Below are positions 1-6,679 of a stretch of DNA of 32,724 nt, piece by piece; positions within the stretch are counted from its first letter, which is position 1, and every line of letters starts with the position of its first letter. Made by a program: the position numbers and the translations under genes. The notes beneath the pieces were generated by a model that saw only the letters and a program-made list of their open reading frames with translations, did not search any database and had not been told where the DNA came from. Location: the NCBI GenBank assembly GCA_002440825.1, contig DJVH01000125.1, positions 1 to 32,724 of the forward strand, in the 5' to 3' direction. The DNA comes from Bacteriovoracaceae bacterium UBA6261 (GTDB lineage Bacteria; Bdellovibrionota; Bacteriovoracia; Bacteriovoracales; Bacteriovoracaceae).

Positions 1-528
1 TCTGACTTTTAAGCATTTGAAGTCTTCCATTTTAGCAATAGCTTTTGTACCGGGAACGATTCTATACCCGCCACTGTATGTGAAGGCCAGACCACGTAAA
101 TTTCCTTTAGCAAGATCGCCAAGGATTTTGTTTCCAACTTCACCCTCAAGAACTTTTTGAGCATGGTCGTGGTTTCTGAAGATATATGGTAGATCCAGAG
201 CGTACATTGATTGAGCAATTTTCCCCAAACTTGTTGTATAAGTCTGGCTCATTTCAATCTCACCAGATTGGATTTTACCAAGATATTTTTTCATCCCGAT
301 TTTTACACCGTGATTATATTTTTGCTCATATTCAGGAAGTGTCAGCACTTCTACTTCAATTTTACCTTGAGTCTTATCTGCCACTTCTTTCTTGAAAACC
401 TGAGCTGCTTCTTTAAACAGACCAACCGGCTCGTGAGCAAGGACCCATCTGACTTTATAGCTGTCACCTGCAAAAGAAGAAAATGACATTAGAAGGGAAC
501 CCATTAAAATAAGTGCATTTGTCTTCAT
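1..528 (-). CDS. TRAP transporter solute-binding protein, DctP family (3'-truncated by window edge)
   Basis: This is the periplasmic receptor of a tripartite ATP-independent (TRAP) transporter, which captures a carboxylate-type solute for the membrane subunits. The first 176 codons are visible and the gene runs off the left edge. It begins with a Sec signal peptide (MKTNALILMGSLLMSFSSFA, cleavage probably before GDSYKV). The family pattern follows: an F-x(3)-A-x(2)-F-x(3)-V helix near residues 38-50, TGKIEV-like strand, MSQTYTTSLGKI, then LDLPYIF. The Arg in SGGYR and the Arg in LKVR match R127 and R147 of the sialic-acid receptor SiaP, the latter being the carboxylate-binding residue. The usual Gly in KGLKxR is Cys here (FKCLKVR). 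The start is supported by GAGGA 6 bases upstream and by a good sigma-70 promoter. The substrate cannot be told from this part. Confidence 0.85.
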   Translation of the reverse strand, partial: MKTNALILMGSLLMSFSSFAGDSYKVRWVLAHEPVGLFKEAAQVFKKEVADKTQGKIEVEVLTLPEYEQKYNHGVKIGMKKYLGKIQSGEIEMSQTYTTSLGKIAQSMYALDLPYIFRNHDHAQKVLEGEVGNKILGDLAKGNLRGLAFTYSGGYRIVPGTKAIAKMEDFKCLKVR

Positions 529-555
529 AAAAATCCTCATTAAGTTTTAATTAAT

Positions 556-584
556 ATTATTTAGCAATCAGCAATTTGAGTCAA
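556..584 (-). promoter_or_regulatory. sigma-70 promoter for the TRAP receptor gene
   Basis: On the minus strand, TTGACT (584-579) and AATAAT (561-556) are separated by exactly 17 bases, five of six matches to each consensus box. Transcription would start near 549, about 20 bases before the ATG at 528. The rest of the gap 529-678 shows no other gene. Placement is by eye. Confidence 0.5.
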
Positions 585-678
585 GATGGATCAATCCGTC
601 CCTCTGCAATCTATTAAAATCAGCATTGGCATTCGACTCAAGAATCAACGTGTGCGCCAACTTTATCTGCCATTCAGC

Positions 679-1674
679 TTAGTTGAGTTTATCAAGGACG
701 AAGGAAATTTTACTCGCCAAATTATCTGCACCTATCTTGCTCAGGTGATTGAAGTCAAAAAAATCTGCCGCGTGATCACTTGTCGGCATGATCACATATT
801 TTACTGTAGGCTCTTTGGCCGCAAGAGAGTTAAAAAAAGCATGGAACCCATTTATAAATTTGGATACATCTTTACCAAGTGCTCGATCTGCAAGAATGGG
901 CGAAAGAATATACAGCTTGAGATTTTTAGTTTTGCTATAGTTAACAATTTTATTCAAGTAATAGGAGTCAGTTTCATTAATCACAAATGGTTTGGAATAA
1001 AAATCATTATAGGGCTCAATAAACTGCTCTGGTGACAGATGAAAATTCTTTGGATGGGGAATAAAACCAAGCTCGCCTTCGCTTTGTCTGTTTAAATACA
1101 AGGTCATCTTATTCTTTTTCACGAAATTATATGGAAACTGGAAAAATGATTTCACTGCTTCCGGATATAAAAAAAGTTTTGAAGTGGCGATCCGCCATAG
1201 ATAAGAAAAATACGACATTTCAGACGAAGGATAAGTGTGAGTGAGCATCGATTCATTATAGATTTCAAACAAATCCGACCATGAATAAAAACCCGTTGAA
1301 ATAAATCTTTCCCATAAATGCTTATCGTAGTGGCTTGCAGCATAGAAAGAGCTCGCAAGGATAATCCCTTTTTTGACCTTAGTTAAGTCCAGCCTTATGA
1401 GAGCGTAATAAGAATCTTGAGTAGAAGCACCCGAAAGACAAAGATTATCGGCCGTGACTTTTAATTTTGTGGGTTGAATAGTATGAAGGCCTGTAGAATC
1501 GCCAATGATTATATAATCGACTGAATTTCTTTCGCCAAAAGTGTTCATATGCTTATAAGTCGCCACATGCCTGGAGATAAAATAATCATATACCGGCATG
1601 TTGATATTTCTTTGAAAGAAAGCATAGGCTCCCAAAAGAATAGCGAAAGTAATGAATCCCTTTAAAATTTTCAT
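679..1674 (-). CDS. membrane-anchored SGNH-hydrolase-like protein (DltD-like candidate)
   Basis: A 331-residue protein with one N-terminal membrane segment (about residues 5-21) and a large domain expected outside the cytoplasm. It shows the SGNH/GDSL hydrolase hallmarks: IIGDST with nucleophile Ser60 near the start of the domain and DFNHLS (Asp307, His310) near the end, giving a complete Ser-His-Asp triad. An LSGAST segment near residue 80 is in the right place for the second conserved block. Such proteins include DltD, AlgJ/AlgX-type acetyltransferases and DUF1574-type proteins, which work with MBOAT acyltransferases. It is transcribed away from the MBOAT operon, with its start 73 bases from that operon's first gene, so a shared role is likely. 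The Shine-Dalgarno is weak (AAAGAGA close to the ATG). The general family is fairly sure; the exact acyl reaction is not. Confidence 0.7.
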   Translation of the reverse strand: MKILKGFITFAILLGAYAFFQRNINMPVYDYFISRHVATYKHMNTFGERNSVDYIIIGDSTGLHTIQPTKLKVTADNLCLSGASTQDSYYALIRLDLTKVKKGIILASSFYAASHYDKHLWERFISTGFYSWSDLFEIYNESMLTHTYPSSEMSYFSYLWRIATSKLFLYPEAVKSFFQFPYNFVKKNKMTLYLNRQSEGELGFIPHPKNFHLSPEQFIEPYNDFYSKPFVINETDSYYLNKIVNYSKTKNLKLYILSPILADRALGKDVSKFINGFHAFFNSLAAKEPTVKYVIMPTSDHAADFFDFNHLSKIGADNLASKISFVLDKLN

Positions 1675-1747
1675 TTCTCTTTAATAATAGTTCCTATTAC
1701 CATTAAATCAAACTCCAAATACTTTCCAATAAGAAGAGAGCTGTTTC

Positions 1748-2854
1748 TTGAGCAAAAAATTGCCAAATAATATGAACAGAATTCAAAGCCAAGTCTTGAA
1801 GACCTTTTCTTTACTTGCTCTTATTGTTGTTGGTTTTTCTTTCACATACCCACTTCTCTATGGTTCGTTCACATTTAATAGAACGTGGCCTCTCAAGCGT
1901 TCTGAACTTATAAGCAAAAAAATTCAATCTCTAAGTAGCAAGGAAGAAATCAATATCATCCTTGGAAGCTGTGGTGCTGAATCTTCATTGCGCGCCGACG
2001 TAATGACAAAACTTACAGGCAAACCTTGGTTTAATTTTTCTCTCAGGGGTGCTCTTCCCTCCTTTCAGGAAAGACTGCTGCAAAAGCTGATAAATGAAAA
2101 AAGCAAAATTGGAAAAGTGATACTTGTTCTGGAGCCCATTGATCTTACTATTGAGCAGGAAAACGCCTCTAAAAAATTCGAAACGAGCGATTTTGATCGA
2201 CGTTTATTTTCATACGCGGATGTATTAAAAGAAAACACTACTTGGAAAGATAAGCTGGATCTCATTTTCATCAAAGCTGTCTATTCTGACATCCTGCCAT
2301 GGTTTTTTACCAAATCTGTTCTTATGGAATTCAGCCGAAAAGGTTTTGAAGACATTAAAAATTTTCGTGCGCTTACTATTGCTAAAGAGTTTGAAGATAT
2401 TTCTCCCTGGGATGATCAAACCAGAGGCGATATCACATTCAATGCCCCGTCTTCATCCGATTTACTAAAATCGTATCGAACGAGACTGTTTGGCTCAGAC
2501 TATGAAAAATATCTGCGGTATGCTGAGCACCTTGAAGGAAGAAAAACATTAAAACCCTCGCTTAATCTTTTGAACGCTTATCTGAAAATAGTAAATTCAC
2601 TCCAACGATATTCCAAAGAAGTAATCATCGTTTTTCCACCGGAATATCATCGTCTCTACGCTGAAGACAAAGAGCGGACGATCAAGACGCAAATTTTTAC
2701 TGATTTTTTTATTTCTAAAAACTTAAAAACTTATGTGGGATTGCAGACACAATTCAACGCCAAGGATGCTTTTCTTGATTTTAATCACCTGAGTTACAGT
2801 GCAGCCGAAGAGTTCACCACCAAGATTGTTCATGAAACAGGGATCTTGAAATGA
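1748..2854 (+). CDS. SGNH-like protein with Cys at the nucleophile position, first gene of Dlt-like operon
   Basis: A 368-residue protein with one membrane segment near residues 18-38 and an exported domain. ILGSCGAES (Cys75) occupies the place of the GDS or GSS nucleophile block, and DFNHLS near the C-terminus (Asp344, His347) matches the divergent neighbour exactly. The position that is normally Ser is Cys here, so the protein may be a Cys-nucleophile variant or a non-hydrolytic partner. It resembles DltD in layout: N-terminal anchor, nucleophile block about 70 residues in, Asp-x-x-His at the end. The chosen start is TTG at 1748 with GAAGAGAG upstream; an in-frame ATG at 1772 is an alternative. 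Its stop overlaps the MBOAT start as ATGA, implying translational coupling. No clear promoter was found in the 73-base divergent gap. Confidence 0.65.
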   Translation: MSKKLPNNMNRIQSQVLKTFSLLALIVVGFSFTYPLLYGSFTFNRTWPLKRSELISKKIQSLSSKEEINIILGSCGAESSLRADVMTKLTGKPWFNFSLRGALPSFQERLLQKLINEKSKIGKVILVLEPIDLTIEQENASKKFETSDFDRRLFSYADVLKENTTWKDKLDLIFIKAVYSDILPWFFTKSVLMEFSRKGFEDIKNFRALTIAKEFEDISPWDDQTRGDITFNAPSSSDLLKSYRTRLFGSDYEKYLRYAEHLEGRKTLKPSLNLLNAYLKIVNSLQRYSKEVIIVFPPEYHRLYAEDKERTIKTQIFTDFFISKNLKTYVGLQTQFNAKDAFLDFNHLSYSAAEEFTTKIVHETGILK

Positions 2855-4101
2855 TTTTCTACAGCGTCTTTTATTGGATCATTTTAATGCTGGCCGTTTC
2901 CGGGAAGTGGCTCTTCAAAGACGAGCTGAAGCAATTGATTTTTCTTCTAATCTTCAATGTTGTTTTTCTTTTCCTTCTTTCTCCTGCCAATATTTTGTTT
3001 CTCTCTGGTCTCATTTTCATTAACTTTATTTGCAAAAAAGCAATGGATCCATGGAAAGCCTTAATTGTTTCATTGGTATTCGGAATCTTTTTAAAAAAAT
3101 ATTTCGATCTTACCACGCCTCTTCATGTCAGTTTTATCATGCTTTCTGTTTTAGGCACATTGACCAGACTTCCAAAAATGGATTTTAAGAAACTCGCTAA
3201 ATCCACTCTTTTTACTCTTGTTCAGGTGGGACCCATCGTCCGGAGTGAAGATGTGTCTTCACTAGAAAATGATGAAAGCAGCTATTCACTTTCCTTTGTG
3301 AATATTTTTTCAGGTTTTATAAGTCTTTCACTTGCCTCTGCTCTATTGCCGACTCTTAAAAAACCTCTCATGGATTCACTGGATCTCATTCAGCATTTCT
3401 TTGTTGTTCTGAATCTGATGTTTTTAAATTTCCAGGGTGCTGTGCTGATTGCCAAGGGAAGCAGCGAACTCCTGGGCTTCAAAGTTCCCTCCAATTTTAA
3501 TCAGCCTTATTTTGCACGATCTCTTCAGGAATTCTGGAAAAGATGGCACATCAGCATGGGGAACTTTTTTTCGGAAAATGTTTATAGACCTGTCCAACTT
3601 GCCTTTTTGTCAAAACTTGAAATGCCCACAGCTCGTCAGGTTCAGCATTCAAAACTAGTTGCCTTGTTGCTAACCTGGAGTTTGATCGGAATCTGGCATA
3701 AGCCGACCTTTCTTTTTTTGCTTTGGGGTTTATTCAATGCTGTTTTTGTTTTTATTCCAGCAAAGAAATTCAAGCTTGATAATATTTTCGCGACTCTCTT
3801 TTTAATTTACGTCTCTCATCTTCTTTTTTTAGCCGAGGATGTGGGGTCACTGTCAGATTATTTGGTCCAGCTTCAATCACTAAGATTTTTGACTCCAGGA
3901 TCATTAATGCCAAAGATTATCGGCATCATCTTTAATCTGGCATTGTTTTTCATGTCCCAACGTATGTTTTCCTGGGCGCCATATATCAAGAATCGCTTGT
4001 TTGAAAACAAATGGCTTTATTACACGACCATTGTCTGCCTGTTTCTTCTTTCTCTAGTATACTACTACAAAGATCAAATCATCATTTATGGACAATTTTA
4101 G
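2851..4101 (+). CDS. MBOAT-family membrane O-acyltransferase, DltB/AlgI-like
   Basis: A 416-residue polytopic membrane protein with many hydrophobic segments. MBOAT enzymes pass an acyl group through the membrane to an extracytoplasmic acceptor. Diagnostic features are EFWKRWHISM (residues 227-236), the following NVYRPVQ, and the catalytic region LIGIWHKPTFLFLLWG (about 278-293) with the conserved His283. The usual WHG is WHK. The two conserved histidines, His233 and His283, are 50 residues apart, close to the DltB arrangement. The start overlaps the preceding stop (ATGA), and the last base of its TAG stop is the first base of the GTG start of the carrier gene. The context of carrier protein, adenylating enzyme and SGNH protein favours a DltB-like role over alginate-type O-acetylation. 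Confidence 0.85.
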   Translation: MIFYSVFYWIILMLAVSGKWLFKDELKQLIFLLIFNVVFLFLLSPANILFLSGLIFINFICKKAMDPWKALIVSLVFGIFLKKYFDLTTPLHVSFIMLSVLGTLTRLPKMDFKKLAKSTLFTLVQVGPIVRSEDVSSLENDESSYSLSFVNIFSGFISLSLASALLPTLKKPLMDSLDLIQHFFVVLNLMFLNFQGAVLIAKGSSELLGFKVPSNFNQPYFARSLQEFWKRWHISMGNFFSENVYRPVQLAFLSKLEMPTARQVQHSKLVALLLTWSLIGIWHKPTFLFLLWGLFNAVFVFIPAKKFKLDNIFATLFLIYVSHLLFLAEDVGSLSDYLVQLQSLRFLTPGSLMPKIIGIIFNLALFFMSQRMFSWAPYIKNRLFENKWLYYTTIVCLFLLSLVYYYKDQIIIYGQF

Positions 4102-4379
4102 TGAAGCCTCAAATTGAATCGTTATTGAAAAGCCTTATCGAAAAAAGATCTTTGGCCTCTCAGGAGGAAATAAACGATTCTTCACATTCGCTTTTTGGCC
4201 CCGGCGCTCTTTTAGATTCCATGGAATTCGTCGACTTTATAATAGAGACTGAAAACGAAATATTTCGCATTTTCAACAAAAAGTTAAACTTGCGAAAATC
4301 GATCTTAGACAACGGAATGGATGTAATCAGAAATATAAATTCATTTCATCATTTTCTTGAAAAGGAATTGCACAAGTGA
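4101..4379 (+). CDS. acyl/aminoacyl carrier protein, DltC-like
   Basis: A 92-residue carrier protein. The phosphopantetheine attachment site is Ser40 in LFGPGALLDSMEFVDF, which resembles the DltC signature (LF-x-GLLDS-F) at the expected position about halfway along. It would carry the activated acyl or aminoacyl group as a thioester. The start is taken as GTG at 4101, sharing one base with the MBOAT stop, with GGA eight bases upstream. The open frame continues upstream to an ATG at 4011, but that part lies inside the MBOAT gene and reads as unrelated sequence. The stop overlaps the next gene's GTG start (GTGA). A discrete carrier between MBOAT and adenylation genes is typical of Dlt clusters. 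Confidence 0.8.
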   Translation: MKPQIESLLKSLIEKRSLASQEEINDSSHSLFGPGALLDSMEFVDFIIETENEIFRIFNKKLNLRKSILDNGMDVIRNINSFHHFLEKELHK

Positions 4380-5713
4380 GCAAGCTTTTCTTTCCATTTA
4401 ATGAAACAAATGAAATCTCTCTTGATGATTTTGAACAAAAATCACGTAGTCTTGCCAACTCTTTTCAAGAGAAAATCAAAGGTGAACCTATCGCTTTTAT
4501 TGGGGACAAGTCACTTGATCACTGCCTGCACTTAAATGCAGCCCATATTGCGGGAAACCCTTTTTTTCATTTCAATCCGCAATACCCAGTAAAAAAATGG
4601 GCAGAGTTGGTCGACCTTTTAAATCTGAAGAATATTTTTTGCGACTCAACTCTTTTTGATAAATTCGATGAATTAAAAAGGCTCAGACCACAAGTAAAAA
4701 AGATACAGTTTAAAACGAGTGCGTCAGCTCTCGAGATAGTGCCGGCTTCACCTATAGCTTATTACATGGCCACGTCTGGAAGCACAGGGACTCCAAAGAT
4801 AATTGAGATATCCAGAGAGCAGCTGGAGTGTGCGCTCTCCAATATCGAAAGACTCATTGAGATAAATAACGACGATCTTTTTTCCCATGTCAGTCAACTT
4901 TGCTTTGACGTGGCAATAGCGGATTTCTTTATTCCGCTAAGACAGCGCTGCTCACTGCTTTTCATCCCTTCTACTCAGGTTTTTTCTTCTTTATCACTCA
5001 TTGAAAAATACAAGGCTACTGTATGGTCTTCGTCTCCTTCACTTTTAAAGTTTTGTTTTAATGCTGCCCCAGACACTAAAATTCCTTCAATAAAAAAGGC
5101 CATCCACTGCGGCGAAGCTTTTGACCAGACCCTTTCTCAAATATGGAATCTTCTTTCTCCCGGCGCTGAATTAATAAATCTCTATGGCCCGGCAGAAGCA
5201 ACCATTGCAGTATCTGGCCACCGGTGCCCAAATCCACTTACCGAATTGCCGATTGGTGAAGCTTTCAATAAACATGTTTTTAAAGTAACAGCAGAAGGAG
5301 AACTTCTCATTAAGGGGCCTCAAGTTGTGGAAAAATATTTCAACGGCGCCGGCATAATTGATGAAAATCAATTTTATGCCACGGGAGATTTTTTTGATAG
5401 TGAGATGAAATTTCGAGGAAGAAGAGATGACCAGATTAAAATAGCCGGAATGCGTTTTAATTTAGCAGCGATTGAAAAGATACTCTACGACAAGTTTAAT
5501 CTGACAGCTGCGGTTCAATTGATAAATGAAGAAATGGTGGTCGTTGTTTCGGAAAAAAATATTCACAAAATCAACTTGAAAGAATTGCAATCTTGTTTAA
5601 AAGATGAACTGCCAGTAAAGTTCATTCCTAAAAAACTCTTCATAATAAAAGAGCTTCCTCTTTCCGCCAGTGGCAAGCTCGATCGCAAAAGCATTCTAGC
5701 TTTACTTAAATAA
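4376..5713 (+). CDS. amino-acid adenylating enzyme, DltA-like (D-alanine carrier-protein ligase candidate)
   Basis: A 445-residue stand-alone adenylation domain of the ANL superfamily. It uses ATP to form an aminoacyl-AMP and then charges the neighbouring carrier protein. Core motifs in order: MATSGSTGTPK (131-141), LCFDVAIADFFIPL (175-188), INLYGPAEAT (267-276), YATGD (334-338), RGRRDDQIKIAGMRF (347-361) and the catalytic lysine in SASGKLDR (Lys434). HCGEAF keeps a Cys (Cys245) that aligns with FCGE of DltA, where this Cys lines the D-alanine pocket. The start is GTG, overlapping the carrier stop. The 3' end overlaps convergent meaB by 12 bases. Family membership is clear; D-Ala specificity is inference. 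Confidence 0.82.
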   Translation: MSKLFFPFNETNEISLDDFEQKSRSLANSFQEKIKGEPIAFIGDKSLDHCLHLNAAHIAGNPFFHFNPQYPVKKWAELVDLLNLKNIFCDSTLFDKFDELKRLRPQVKKIQFKTSASALEIVPASPIAYYMATSGSTGTPKIIEISREQLECALSNIERLIEINNDDLFSHVSQLCFDVAIADFFIPLRQRCSLLFIPSTQVFSSLSLIEKYKATVWSSSPSLLKFCFNAAPDTKIPSIKKAIHCGEAFDQTLSQIWNLLSPGAELINLYGPAEATIAVSGHRCPNPLTELPIGEAFNKHVFKVTAEGELLIKGPQVVEKYFNGAGIIDENQFYATGDFFDSEMKFRGRRDDQIKIAGMRFNLAAIEKILYDKFNLTAAVQLINEEMVVVVSEKNIHKINLKELQSCLKDELPVKFIPKKLFIIKELPLSASGKLDRKSILALLK

Positions 5714-6679
5714 GGATAAGGTTGAAAAAATATCATCTAAATATTTTTTCGCCGCACTCATTGGAAGAATTTTTTGCTCACGTATTTCTTTTATATATTG
5801 TGCTTTTTTAAAAGCCAAATTTTTGTCAGAGTTAATTTTAAAGTTAAACAACTCATCAACCAATTTCGTAAACCATTTTTGATTTTGTGCCAGGCGATTA
5901 TCAACAAAATGACCAGAGACTTGATTCTGGTTTTTATACTCCTGAAGCATATTATAAATAGTATCAATATTTTTGTTTTCAAGTGCAGAACATTGCAAAA
6001 CTTGTGTTTGCCAATGAGGCTTATGTCTAAGCAAATGCATGGCACTCGTATACTGTGCGTGAGTTTTTGCGGCTTGGTTCAAGCTATCGCCATCTGCTTT
6101 ATTGATAATGACAGCATCGGCCAGTTCCAGAATTCCTTTTTTAATTCCTTGCAACTCATCGCCTGCATTAGGCAACATCAGAACTAAAAAGAAATCGACC
6201 ATATCGGCAACTTCATATTCTGATTGTCCAACACCAACTGTTTCGATGAGAACATAATCATATCCAGCGGCTTCGCAAAGAAGAACACTTTCTCTCGTTT
6301 TCTGAGCAACGCCTCCTAAAAAACCTGCCGAAGGAGAAGGTCGAATGAATGCATTCACATTATGAGAAAGCTGCTCCATGCGGGTTTTATCTCCCAGAAT
6401 GGATCCGCCAGAAACAGGCGAAGAAGGATCAATGGCAAGAACTGCGACCTTGTGGCCCTTATCAATAAGGTATTGTCCAAAGTTTTCAATAAAAGTTGAT
6501 TTCCCTACTCCTGGTACACCAGTAATTCCCAGACGAAAACTTTTTCCCGAATAGGGAAGAATCTTTTCCAAAAGCTTTTGCGCTTCATCCTGATCAGCAG
6601 GTTTTGTGCTTTCAATAAGAGTGATCGCTTTAGCTAGTGAGCGGCGATCCCCTTTTATAAGCTTATCAACTTCAATCAT
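5702..6679 (-). CDS. meaB: methylmalonyl-CoA mutase-associated GTPase MeaB (ArgK family)
   Basis: A 325-residue G3E-type P-loop GTPase that protects methylmalonyl-CoA mutase from inactivation and gates cofactor B12 loading. It shows Walker A GVPGVGKST (54-62), AIDPSSPVSGGSILGDKTRM, the SAGFLGG segment, ETVGVGQSE (switch region) and the guanine-specificity motif NKAD. These are the hallmarks of MeaB and the old ArgK annotation. It follows the mutase gene with an ATGA overlap and has its own GAGGAAAG ribosome-binding site inside the mutase end, so the two are a coupled operon. Its 3' end overlaps the convergent adenylation gene by 12 bases. Confidence 0.95.
   Translation of the reverse strand: MIEVDKLIKGDRRSLAKAITLIESTKPADQDEAQKLLEKILPYSGKSFRLGITGVPGVGKSTFIENFGQYLIDKGHKVAVLAIDPSSPVSGGSILGDKTRMEQLSHNVNAFIRPSPSAGFLGGVAQKTRESVLLCEAAGYDYVLIETVGVGQSEYEVADMVDFFLVLMLPNAGDELQGIKKGILELADAVIINKADGDSLNQAAKTHAQYTSAMHLLRHKPHWQTQVLQCSALENKNIDTIYNMLQEYKNQNQVSGHFVDNRLAQNQKWFTKLVDELFNFKINSDKNLAFKKAQYIKEIREQKILPMSAAKKYLDDIFSTLSLFK
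5724..5750. terminator. AT-only hairpin between convergent genes, possible bidirectional terminator
   Basis: GAAAAAATAT (5724-5733) and ATATTTTTTC (5741-5750) form a 10-bp inverted repeat with a 7-base loop. It starts 10 bases after the adenylation-gene stop and lies in the last codons of meaB. The arms supply their own A and U runs, but the stem has almost no GC, so termination would be weak at best. Confidence 0.25.

Noticed and set aside
586..1035. 149-codon plus-strand open frame
   Set aside because: It lies almost wholly antisense to the SGNH gene at 679-1674, which has a recognisable membrane segment and triad; the plus-strand product has no family features and no good ribosome-binding site.
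1675..1747. Divergent promoters between the two SGNH genes
   Set aside because: Several AT-rich hexamers resemble -10 boxes, but none pairs with a fair -35 box at 16-18 bases while leaving room for a leader.
4011..4100. Upstream extension of the carrier-protein gene to ATG 4011
   Set aside because: This part overlaps the conserved end of the MBOAT gene in another frame and does not resemble a carrier protein; GTG 4101 fits the family length.
5774..6187. 137-codon plus-strand open frame
   Set aside because: It is antisense to the conserved meaB gene and looks like a shadow of its codon pattern.
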